Positions 1 through 10,136 of a stretch of DNA of 64,000 nucleotides are shown here, piece by piece (within the stretch, counting starts at the first letter, position 1; each line of letters opens with the position of its first letter). The stretch is from Viridothelium virens (taxonomy: Eukaryota; Ascomycota; Dothideomycetes; Trypetheliales; Trypetheliaceae): NCBI GenBank assembly GCA_010094025.1, contig ML991785.1, positions 400,462-464,461 on the forward strand, in the 5' to 3' direction. The notes under the pieces are model-generated. The model was not told the DNA's origin. It did no database searches and worked only from the letters and a program-made list of their open reading frames with translations. A program made the translations under genes and the position numbers.

Positions 1-412
1 CACCATCCTTTCCACCGCCCTCTCCCACCCCACCACCCGCACCTACACCTTCCCAAACCTTGCCTCTCTCCACAAATTCCAAGAAGTCCTCACCGGCCAA
101 CGCGTCCGCTTCGATGGCCTCGCCGAACGCGTCAGCATCTCGCGCAAACGCACGGGAAGCGCGCTGCCGGGCCTCTCGAAGCGCAACCTCGAGGCGCGCC
201 ACGTCCGCGTGCAGATCGTGCGGGGCCTCAGCGGCTCGGACTTCGGCGGCGCGCCGACCAGCCAGATCGCGCTGTTCTTCGAGGGGTTCCCCGCTGCCGA
301 CGCGATGAACTTCCTGCTGCGCCCGACCGACGCGTACGAGCGGGTCGAAGGGAAGCACGCGCCGAAGGACAAGGAGCGGGAGAGTCGGGAGGGGAGTCCT
401 GCGCTCGGTGGT

Positions 413-444
<32 letters not shown>

Positions 445-1004
445 AGGAGGAGAGGGCAAGTTCGGGGTGCGGTTGGTGGATGCGAAGTTTAGCTTGCCGA
501 ACGCGGATTTTGAGGAGAAGGAGAAGGAGCGCAGGAAGGAGCGGGAGAAGGCGGAGAGGGCGGCGGAGAAGGAGGGGAGGGATGCGAAGAGGGATTCCGG
601 TGGGAAGGAGAAGGAACGCGATAAAGAGAAGGAGAGTCGGTGGCGGATGAGTCGCAGTGGTCATGGTAATGCAGCAGGGCAGGATCCGAATGCATATGCG
701 GATGGTGAAGGGCTGGAAAGGCGAGCGCAGGAATTGGGACTGGACGCAGCGCTTGGCGTGGGAGGTGGGAGGGATGCAGAGGCGTTACGAAGGCGGTTCG
801 TGTGTCTTGACGAGCTGGAGTTTGCGGAAATGCATGATGATGTCTTCATTGGGTTTGGCAGTGAGCAAGGTCAGTGCTCACCAATTTTTCTTGAGGTTTC
901 CAAAGAGCTAATGCGTCTATTCTGCAGAGCGCGATGCTTTCTGCGATGCCCTGCCCGCGGCGGCCACGACCATGAGTCGGGGGATGACTTTTAAGCGACG
1001 ATAA
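1..1004 (+). CDS. 3' part of an unrecognised gene, poly-Gly and charged linker
   Basis: The reading frame is open from base 2, so the 5' end lies outside the window. Exons are <2-869 and 928-1004; the 58-nt intron (GTCAGT...CTGCAG) restores a frame ending TTT AAG CGA CGA TAA. The visible protein has a folded first part (TFPNLASLHKFQEVLTG, then ALFFEGFPAADAMNFLLR), a run of about 16 Gly, a long Lys/Glu/Arg-rich low-complexity stretch and a compact C-terminus with FVCLDELEFAEMHDDVFIGF followed by SEQERDAFCDALP. The two ordered ends could be halves of a PH-like fold split by a disordered insert, but that is inference; I do not recognise the family. The unspliced frame would run into an unrelated tail, which is why I prefer the intron. 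Confidence 0.7.
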
Positions 1005-1494
1005 ATTTTTCTCCCAACGAGACGGCATATCGTCTACGAGAGCGCAAGATATATTCATTGCATAGGCATGATCTCTCTTCAGCCTTTTTGTTCAGATGTT
1101 CATTTTGATCTCTCCTGCCTTCACCAATCTCTCGCTTGGGCTTTGTTTTTGTTGGTGGTCTATCATGAAGCGTAGCGGGCCGGCCTCCTGTTTGAGCATG
1201 CTTGCCTTCCGATGTTTTTGTGCATTTTAGAGGCGTACTTGGGAATAAGGTCAGCATGTGCTGTACACAGCTGCATAAATAGCACAGATTGCGACCTGAT
1301 CTTGATGCCGATTTTACGAGACTTCAAGGGGGTGCTCTCAGAGGGTGGATGGTTGAGACGTTGCATTTATGAAGTCAAACACTGCATGAAATGAAAAGTT
1401 GATCAAAGTGCCACCCAGCTATGGAGCCGCCCTCGGTCTTATTTGAGCCTTTCATGTCTCGTGTTCAAGACCATTCACCGACTATACTGTCGTA
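1005..1494. other. intergenic gap between convergent genes
   Basis: This is the 3' flank shared by the left-edge gene and the ankyrin gene that converges on it. Overlapping short ORFs on both strands lack ATG context or family similarity. I see no RNA gene or repeat. Confidence 0.5.
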
Positions 1495-3416
1495 CTACTC
1501 ACAATGATCTATTCCAACAAATGCTTCTTTTGAGATATAATCCGACAGTAATCGTGCAGTCTGTTCGTGGCCATTTCTTTCTGCTAGGGCGATCGGCGTT
1601 TCACCTTCATCCGTTTTGACATCGACATCGCATCCGTTCTGAGCAAGAAGAAGTTCAACAATTTGAGCTTGCCCCTCGTGAGCCGCTATATGCAACGGGG
1701 TCCAAGATCGTTGGTTCCCGAGATCTGGGGAAGCAGAATACTGCAACAGAAGCCGGACCAAATCGGTATTGTGGTGATGACATGCCTCTGCCAACGCAGT
1801 CCGGCCGCTACTACTGTTTGCACTGTCGACATTGACCTTGCCAGTCTCGAGAATGGCTCTGACGGTGCGGACACAACCATTTCTGGCAGCTTTGACAATG
1901 GGTAGGCAACCAAGATGGTCTTCAGTGTCGAGATTTGCACCCTTCTCAATGAAGTGAATAGCGACATCCTCATGACAGTGGGCGCAAGCTGCTCGACAAT
2001 GGATAGGTGTCCTTTCATAGCAGCTAAACCCAGTGCTGTATCTCGACGGTCGTTCTGGGATCTCGCATTCACCTTGGCACCAGCTCGGTACAGTAGACCA
2101 ACGATAAAAAGATGGCCATGCTCAGCAGCTTTCATCAAAGGTAAGCCGCCGCACGCTCCAGCTTGATCTGGAGCTGCTTTCTGGTCCAGGAGTGATTTCA
2201 CAGTGGCGTCATCCCCATTCACTGAGAAATTGAACAAAGCCGAGTTGCCGGCCGGGTCCTTCGCATCCAACTCGGGGCCGTACTTTAATACCCAGGATAT
2301 CTCTTCACTCGCTGAATACTGGATGGGCTGGGAGTGAGCAACATCGACCGCCGATTGATCGGCACCTTTCTGGAGGAGAAGTCGAGTTGCCAATACGTGA
2401 TTTGCTTTCACAGCCAGGTGGAGTGGAGTCGAGAAAGTATCATCCTCAGCATTGACATCTGCACCTTTTCGAATGAGATAGGATACAATCTCTGTGAGGC
2501 CATTCTTGGCTGCCAAATGAAGGGGTGATTGACCCTGGCTGTCAGCTTCTCTAATGACCTCGGGTCGTTTGCGTAATAAGGCCTGGATCTCCCTTGCAGA
2601 GCCCTTTTCGATCAGCTCGTGTATACTGCCATCATCTTGGCTCTTATCTTGAGCGCTTTCTCGTATCTCTACAGGAGCGGAATTTAGACTCAGATTTGCA
2701 AATGAAAGAGAGCTTATCAGATCGCGGGTCTGATCATGCTGAGCGGTGAGAATGTTCATCAGGATGTCGGTTTGCGAGTTGAGCTGAGACGTGAAGAGTA
2801 ATTGCAGATTTCTGACGGAACCCAGGATTCTTCTTTCTCCGCGATCGAGATCGCCAAATCTCGTGGTTTGCTCTGCAGCCATCAACCTCTGACGTAAGCT
2901 ATCGATCGAATCAGCCCAGTTCAAGGGGTTCTATGGGTTTAGTACAGTGTTAAAATTAAGAGTCACTCACCTCATAGACTGCAGCAAGACGCTGTTAATC
3001 TGCTCTTGGAAGCTTTTCATTCGTTTGGCCATATTCTCGACTTTTTCCCTGCTGTATACCGTCTTGATTGCTTGCCGTACACTTTTGAAGGCAGACCGGC
3101 CTTGGTAGCTGCGGAGGGAACTTAGGCATTCTATAAGTTCCATAGCACCGCCGTTACAGTCATGCCCTAGACGTGCAAGAATAACGTCGTCGTTGTCAAG
3201 ATCTGAACTATCGCTATCGTTTCTCGTCAAGCTCTGCGAAAGTTGTTGATTGCGTAATATTAACTCTTTTGCACACTTCTCTATATCGCGATTTTCCTTG
3301 ATCGAGCCATCTACGGAGCGGCCTATTTCATTTGCCTTTGAAAGGAGTCTCACGGAATAATCTGCAACTTGCAGGACATTGCTGACCAAACCAAGCGCTG
3401 TAATAGGATCGATCAT
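1495..3416 (-). CDS. STAND-type N-domain + ankyrin repeat protein, with a 1-nt frameshift
   Basis: The start is the ATG at 3414-3416 (MIDPITALGLVSNVLQVADY), the usual opening of the fungal N-terminal domain found on STAND/NLR-like proteins; the frame extends upstream only to a TTG. Exon 1 is 3416-2971. The intron 2970-2899 (GTGAGT...GATAG, 72 nt) keeps frame; the nearer AG at 2931 does not. The N-domain (about 150 residues) is followed by a helical linker and about ten ankyrin repeats (for example SPLHLAAKNGLTEIVSYLI, TPLHIAAHEGQAQIVELLL). Near 1980-1988 the ankyrin frame jumps: GAG CAG CTT GCG runs on only if one base is supplied, after which repeats continue to TAG at 1495-1497. Unrepaired, the frame ends at 1686 with an unrelated tail. 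Either a genuine inactivating deletion or a sequencing error. Such proteins are known candidates for allorecognition and immunity; no NACHT or NB-ARC domain is visible. Confidence 0.78.
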
Positions 3417-4461
3417 TCTCCGTATTGGGAGGTGGCTCAATGCAAGGAGTCCGACGATGGGCCGCGTTGTCGCCGTGAACGCTGCGCAGAATTCAGTTAC
3501 CGTGTATCAAACTATATTGGTTGTTGTATCGGATCTGTGGGAGATCTGAAAGGCTGTTGTTTTGGTAGCGGTGGCCGTGTTCTGGCGTATGTAAGATCGG
3601 TTAGTGCCTCCATCAAGGCTTACCATATAGCACAGCCATCATCAAGGCTGTGCTTCTTGTCATTACAGTCAGCCAAGGAGCCCAAGGAAGATCCTCGGAG
3701 CTCAGCCCAAACACAATCCTTATCATTGTGGGTCTGAATACGTCTTCATGCTGCGGACTCCATAGGTAAGGTAGTAAGTACGTGATGGTAATGCTGCTAG
3801 ATGCGAAGCGCCAATTGGCAGCTCGACCGGGGACGTCGGAATTCACGGTAAGCCCATCCACGGCGTGAGACTCGTTCCTGTGAAGTTATCAGACCCGATT
3901 CACGCTAGCATTTACTATTTGCCTCAATCAGACAGATCAGAGACCAGTGCATGTGCTCCAGGATTGCGAGCGATCGAAATCACTCCTGCGCAGACATGGA
4001 GCTTGCCGCATAGGGGGCAATCGACGGCACTAAAACGTTCCGGGACTAGAGTAGAGCATGTGGTTAGGTACCCAAGCACCTAAGGTGCCACGGCACGGGA
4101 CGGGTACCTACTCCGTACAACTTGTACAGTCACCCCGCATTAGTCTCCGGACACTCCCGCTAATTCTCACCAAAATCTGATTACTTTAAGTATTTTTATA
4201 AATTGGGAGACAACAATTATTAAATTTATGTTGGAATTTTAATTTAAGGCTGTAAAAATATAATAAAAAAAGATGAAGGCCTTCATGTATTACTTTTTTA
4301 TTTTAATAGTCAATTAAAGTTTGGATTTTGTATCCCCACCTATTTTGGGTGAGGCGTGGGGATTTTGTATGTTGGGAAATTAATGCGCTAGTACTTGTAG
4401 GTAGGCTGAGGAGGCCCATGCGTCTTCACTCTCGACCCCATCATCCGAATTCCAACCATGA
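3417..4461. other. divergent intergenic region with an AT-rich patch
   Basis: This gap separates the reverse ankyrin gene from the forward hydrolase-ankyrin pseudogene. About 4171-4330 is almost pure A/T, unlike its surroundings, and may be a RIP-degraded relic. ACTCCGTA occurs at 4110-4117. Short ORFs here show no domain. Confidence 0.5.
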
Positions 4462-7039
4462 ATGTTGTCAAGAATGGCTGCGCGGTCTTATGCAACCGTC
4501 TACAGAATCCTTGGAGTGCCTCTGGAGTACGACCGAAAGCGATTAAGAACCGCTTTGATATCCATTTTTGCACTTTCAGGAACAAAGCACATCAGAATTC
4601 ATTCTTTAGCCCCTAATTACACCTTATCACGCCCTTCACAAGTTGCAACAGTTACCTTTGAGAATGACCCTAGTGTATTATTATCTGGGAAGAGGGAGAG
4701 TCCATTCGCGTTACCCAGTGAAGATAGCAGCGGTGACAGCGACGATGAAGATGCGCTTGACCGAGCGAAGATTACGCTTGATACGCGGTTCGAAGGCCTG
4801 ACACCCCTCAGATCTTTCAGTGATGAGGACGATCACCAGGTCGAGTAAGTGGTTTTTTATTTTGAAGGCATGGTATCGAGATCTCTTCATCGGACACTCG
4901 AAAGCCATTCCACGCTCGGAAGGAAAGCATTGGGAAATGCCTCTGAAGACGGTCAATCCTCAAGGAATCCCAAGTTCTGTACTAAAAACTTTGTGATAGC
5001 TGTATTGCAATCTGTGGCCTTGGGGGTCATGCATTTGGCTCTTTCAAAGAGAAGGGCGGAGACTATATGTGGCTCCGTGACTCTTTGCCAAGAGACCTTC
5101 CGAATACTCAAATATACCTGTATGGATACGATTCTCACCTGGCCCTCAGTGAGTCCTTTCAGGATATACCTACATTAGCATCGGCACTACAACAGACCAT
5201 AAGACGACTTACGATCCATTGCCGACCGAAAGTATGACAAAAATGACTTTCATGTGGGCTCCAGGGACTGACCTTGCTAGAATCGAGTCATTCCAAGACC
5301 ATTAGTGTTCATTGCTCACAGCCTCGGGGGTATCCTTCTGAAACAGGTATATTCTCCCCAGATGATTCAACTCAGATGTCGCCTTGGTCTGTACATCTGA
5401 ACCGACTGACTGTATGACCTTTAGGCCATTGTACAAATGGCACAGGATCCAAATGATCGGATGATTCCCTACTTTATTATTGGGGCGTTGTTTTTTGGTG
5501 TACCTAATCAAGGCATGGAAATTAATTCCTTGCGGACAATGGTTCAAGGTCAACCTAACGAGCCGCTACTTTTGCAACTAGGACAAGGCTCGGACTTTCT
5601 CCAGAAGCTCACACAAGATTTCGAACAGGCTTTTCCGTTCCCAGATTCCAGTATTATCTGCTTTTGCGAGACTCGGCTGTCTCCTACAGCGACTCGAAAC
5701 CCGCAGGTAAGCTCGGTCCAAGGAAACAAGAGCTCGCTAATGTGGTATTCAGACAGGAAACTGGAAAATGGGGGGACCTCCGATCAAACTGGTCGATCCC
5801 TCTTCCGCAATGAGTGGTCGCGTCCTCGATCAACAGCACCAATTGAACCCCATTGATCGAAATCACTCCGAATTGGTCAAATTTGCTCTTCATGATGAGA
5901 TGTATGATACAGTGTCTCACAGACTGCAGTATCTCTGTCAGATTGCTTCATCGCGAATATACCAGCGTTTCCCGAACCTTGAATTCGCCTTGCATGACGC
6001 CGTGGAGAACGGCAACGGCACTCTTACTGAATCTCTCCTCCGTTGTGGCGCAGATCCTCAGAAAGAGGTGCGATCAACGCAAAATGTATTAACACCTATC
6101 CATCTTGCCGCAGCTGCAGGGCATTCTAAAGTCATCCAAACGCTGATCAAGTACGGAGCGAAACATACCCCGCACGATCTTGCGCAGAGTTCAACAACTT
6201 CACCACTACATTTTGCAGCGTGGCAAGGCAGAGCCAAATCGGCTCTTTTGCTTCTTGCAATGGGTGCAAACGTGATGATTTGCGGAGCGCTTAAGAATAC
6301 ACCGCTGCACTTTGCAGCAATGAAGGGACATCCTGACTTGGTCGATATCCTGGTAGGACATGGCGCACACATAAACGCTCAAAATTACCAAGGTGCAACG
6401 CCACTACATCACGCTCTCGAAGCAGCTAGAGGCAATAACACCGATCGAAGGGCCGAGACTATACGCAGACTGGTAGCACTTGGTGCTAGAATCAACATTC
6501 TGGCTCGTGACGGCAAGACTGCTCTAGGAAACGCTATATATCATGGATTAGCTAAAGCGCTAGACAACTGGCTAAGCTGAGGGGCTCTCAATGTGAATTT
6601 TCGCAGTGAACCTTAAGACTGGACTGCTCTGCATCTAGCAGCATTGACCGGGAACTCTCAGCCGACGAAACTCCTTCTCAATGCTGGTGCGGATGTCGAT
6701 GCAGTCGATCACTATCACGAGACAGCTTTATGTTGTACATGTTCTGGAGGTCACGTGTCTGTCGTAATGGATCTCCTCAGTGTTAGTGCCAGAACCGACA
6801 TCCAAAGCTCTAGCTCTCTCACGCTAAAAGGAGTAGCATCATATCACGGGCATTTAGAAGTCGTCAGGCCTCTTGAAGAAAAAGAAGCTGCAGTAGCAAA
6901 GACAGCACGGAAGAAGGCGAAGGCAGCAAAGGGTAGCAAAGGGCAATCCAGCAGAAGACCAAGACACTCCAACTCTGAACGAAGTTCAAACCATGTGATC
7001 ATCGTCAAGAGGAAGCCGGGAATCAGTTATCTGGCGTGA
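4462..7039 (+). pseudogene. SERAC1/DUF676-like alpha/beta-hydrolase + ankyrin protein, two in-frame stops
   Basis: This is a paralogue of the intact gene at 10137-12659, with the same exon plan. Exons: 4462-4844, 5000-5231, 5281-5346, 5425-5706 and 5753 onward; the extra intron 5232-5280 is absent from the paralogue. The N-terminal module (ATVYRILGVPLEYDRKRL) is followed by the hydrolase: glycine loop CGLGGHAFGSFKEKGGDYM, nucleophile motif FIAHSLGGILL (Ser about 219), GALFFGVPNQGM, and the presumed catalytic His in IDRNHSELVKF (about 359). Ankyrin repeats follow. Exon 5 then meets TGA at 6578-6580 and TAA at 6614-6616, yet the same frame goes on with ankyrin sequence (DWTALHLAALTGNSQPTKLL) to 7037-7039. 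CGA-to-TGA and CAA-to-TAA would create both stops by single C-to-T changes, and CAA-to-TAA is the classic RIP change. A truncated protein of about 596 residues could still be made. Confidence 0.75.
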
Positions 7040-8472
7040 CAATGCTCGGACTATGAAGCCGCTTCTACAGCGATACGACAACGCAATACATTCTGCAACA
7101 GGCCGTATCATAGGATCCGCTTAGCTTCCTGTCCACGTCAATTGTTATATACCAATAACAGCGTCATCCTGTGCCCAAGCAATGGGTGTGATCGGACTAA
7201 GAATATAATGACGGATCTGGAGGGGACTCTGCAGAAATAGCCAACAAAAGATATCCGCCCAAGCCCTCTTGCTTTTTTGAGTGGGGTCTACCTCCGATCA
7301 CGGTTTGTTCTATGTCTTGATATTATTCTGTCATGGATTGAATGCGGACAGCTTGCTGCCTGGCTTGCCGGCAGTGTATAGTCTATCCATTTTTTCTTGA
7401 ATCAGACGTCCGAGCGCGTCTGGTGTTTTACGGAAAGCGTGTTGGCTTGCTGCATGGGCATGGGCATGATGCCCCGAATCATTTCGTATGATGGCGTACG
7501 CTTCAGTATAGAATCGCTTCCGTGATGATGAAGTGTAGCCCTCGAGGGGAGACATCGGATTCTGTTCCCAGAGGTTATTAGCATCGCCGATGCATTTAGT
7601 CATCTGTGCTATGAGACCGGAGAGTGCATCCTATCCATATTGAATGATAGGCAACTAAAGGTACCAGAAAATGGTCCTAAACACATTACAGATCCTTAAT
7701 AATGCGACGCGTACGTATACTGCAAAGATATCTCTCCTAGCGACGTCACAATAGCACTCGCCTAAATCGAATGATGTTGCACGAGGAGCAAAACTGGATG
7801 ATTGCGCCAAAGCACCTTCTTTCAAAAGGCGTGAACCGCTTCAAATACTAAATCCGGTTAGAAGTATTAGTCCCTTACTCCGTCGTTCTTGATCTTAGGA
7901 CCCATGCTTTATTGGCGCCTTTAATTAGGCCTCCTCTGAACCGTGGCTGAGCTCACACTGAACCGAGCTGAGTCACCGCGGTATGCTACCAAGTCTTGAA
8001 ATCGTGCCCACATAGATCGTAGAGGCCAGAGGAGATGAGCGAACCATTAGAGTAGCAGCCTGGGCCCTGGCTGAACTACTCTGAACATGCTTTGAAGGCG
8101 CCCTGAGCCGCGGCAAGTCACTGTAAGCCAGTAGAGTATGAGCGAGCATGGACGTAGCTTGACTTAGTATGATTTGATCTCAATGGTGCCTGGCCCCTGA
8201 AATTATCATTCTCTACCTTGGGCAATTGACTGTAATTTTTGATGGTACATTCAAAAGCTTCCGGACTGTTGTAAAGGTCCAAGAGCAGCGGAAGGCGCTG
8301 GAGCTCGAGGCTGAACGCGGGGCGCTCAAGAGATTCAGCTCCAACTCCATGCCGCATCATTCACTCGGCACAACACACAAGCTGCGCTACAGATTTCTAC
8401 TTCATTCTCGAGCTCGACACAGCTCTGCTAAGACTGTTTTCCTCCTTGTCCCGTCTCCGTGCTGCCTCCACA
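7040..8472. other. intergenic region with one orphan reverse ORF
   Basis: No recognisable gene. The reverse strand has an ATG-started 90-codon ORF (7603 down to 7331) rich in Arg and Lys, with HHAHAHAA in the middle. Its frame continues upstream to an AG at a plausible acceptor near 7630, so it could be the last exon of an unidentified or decayed gene. I see no other structure. Confidence 0.35.
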
Positions 8473-8925
8473 ATGGCGAACAACCTCCCCCCCATCCCCC
8501 TCGCCTATCGCATCCTCCTCCTCTGGTTCGAACCACTCGCAGCTTTCAACGGCGCCCTCCTCTGCCTCTTCTCGCCCTCCACCTTCCTCCGCACCTTCAC
8601 TGTCCTCCCTTACGTCGCCGCCTCACAAGTGATCTACGACCAACTCGCTGCTTGCTACGTTCTTTTCGCATGGAACGAAGCCATCGTCTTGCGCTACAGC
8701 CAAGATCTTCGGGTTTGGAAGGCAATTGTATTGGGTATACTGGTGTGTGATATGGTGCATCTGTACGCGAGCTGGCATGCGCTGAGCACGGAGGTGTTTT
8801 TGAGACCCTGGCTGTGGAGGGCTGAGGAGTGGGTGAATCACGCGTTGCTTTACGGGCCCGGGGCGATGAGGGTGGCGTTCTTGATGGAGGTTGGGTTTGG
8901 GAAGGAGAAAAAGAAGAGAAATTGA
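8473..8925 (+). CDS. DUF7704-family small integral membrane protein
   Basis: Single exon of 150 codons. The ATG at 8473 (context CCACAATGG) gives MANNLPPIPLAYRILLLWFE; the longer frame starts at a TTG and was not used. Four hydrophobic segments are visible, around residues 10-35, 45-65, 80-100 and 125-142, with a basic C-terminus (GKEKKKRN). The opening PLAYRILLLWFEPLAAFNGAL fits the fungal DUF7704 family of uncharacterised about 150-residue membrane proteins; the family name is from memory of its pattern. It sits between the two hydrolase-ankyrin paralogues. Function unknown. Confidence 0.75.
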   Translation: MANNLPPIPLAYRILLLWFEPLAAFNGALLCLFSPSTFLRTFTVLPYVAASQVIYDQLAACYVLFAWNEAIVLRYSQDLRVWKAIVLGILVCDMVHLYASWHALSTEVFLRPWLWRAEEWVNHALLYGPGAMRVAFLMEVGFGKEKKKRN

Positions 8926-10136
8926 TATAGAATGTGGGCGAAATAAGAAGTCGAAAGCAGTGAGACGGCGTCGGCGGCATGGCGTTTACTAAGTCTTTGA
9001 GCGAAGATTGAAATATTGCTCGGGTGTGAGGCCTTCGTGGAGAGTGCCGGAAAAGAGGTAGACTGTGAGTGACCTGTCTCTGGACGACGTATACTTGGAC
9101 GAGGCGCTGCTATGAATAAGACCGTGGCCCTCTGAGCGCCGGGAAAACACGCATAACGCCTTGAGAACATTATTTGAACGGGATAATTTTCTACAGGATG
9201 TTCTCCTTGCGCTATGCGTATTTACCCAATGCTTAGTATACTACATGGGGAGAGAAACTCCAACAGAGAGTCTTCTTATGATAGGCCGTGTGGAGACACT
9301 GGAGCAGAGTAGACAGCAATTTTTGCCCATCTCTGGGCATGAGCATTTCTGCGAGAGTTGCGTGGCGAAATCTACGTTCACTCGAATCCAGCAATGAAGT
9401 TCCTGAGCTCTAATGAAGTGCATTTCGCCTATGTAGCTATTTCCGGGAAGAAACTTGAGGCTCTCGACCTCGGGAGCCCCCAAAGAGTGCAAGTACCATT
9501 TGAAGCAGTGGTTATGGCGAACACAAGGTGAAACATATTCTTGATATTAGTCAATCGCAATTTTCACGGGAGAACACGTAGGAAAGGCGGAAAGATCCTA
9601 CAGGCGGTCTGCCGGTGGAGCGATCTTCCTTGATACTCTACCTAACGTTCGTTTCCTACGCCAAGTTTGGAAATTTGCCTTCCGCATGACTAAGCTAAGC
9701 AACCTCTGATGTCATATTTTGAGGCTTGGTAAATTTGAATGGAGATGGCTGACACTTTTGCCTTGTAAATCAAGAGCTCAGCAGAGGCTTACTGGGCTGT
9801 GCTAGGCAGATTACTCCACGGAGTACTCCGTAGATGCAGACTCGGAAGACATTGCACCTCTATTCCTCGGTTCGAGATGCGAACTCTTCTGGACGCACTC
9901 CGTACAATACAGCCTTTCCCCGTTGTTATCAGCCCTGCTCACCACTAATGGCACCTGCATCAGCGCAAGCCTTTCGTTATAAATTAAACAGCGTCAGCCA
10001 CTGCTTATTGCAAGAAACGGTCAGTGGTTCGCGAGTCAGATTGATCAAGCTGAGGCTGGGACCGGTAGGTTTATCTACCTGGGACGTCCGCAATGAGACG
10101 ATACCTACTTCTTTGACCTATTGGGGGTATACCGGG
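8926..10136. other. intergenic region upstream of the intact hydrolase-ankyrin gene
   Basis: No gene recognised. ACTCCGTA occurs twice (9825-9832 and 9897-9904); the first lies in a palindrome, ACGGAGTACTCCGT. The frame of the next gene is open without stops from about 9834, but that stretch shows no domain and its paralogue has no counterpart, so I treat it as 5' leader. Confidence 0.5.

Noticed and set aside
43-459. Reverse-strand ORF starting with about 16 prolines
   Set aside because: It is the complement of the Gly-coding repeat of the left-edge gene, whose frame is better supported.
2931-2970. A 40-nt intron in the STAND-ankyrin gene ending at the first AG
   Set aside because: Although GT-AG, it breaks the frame; the AG at 2899 keeps phase and gives a normal 72-nt intron.
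9834-10136. 101-residue N-terminal extension of the intact hydrolase-ankyrin protein
   Set aside because: Open frame only; no counterpart in the paralogue and no domain.
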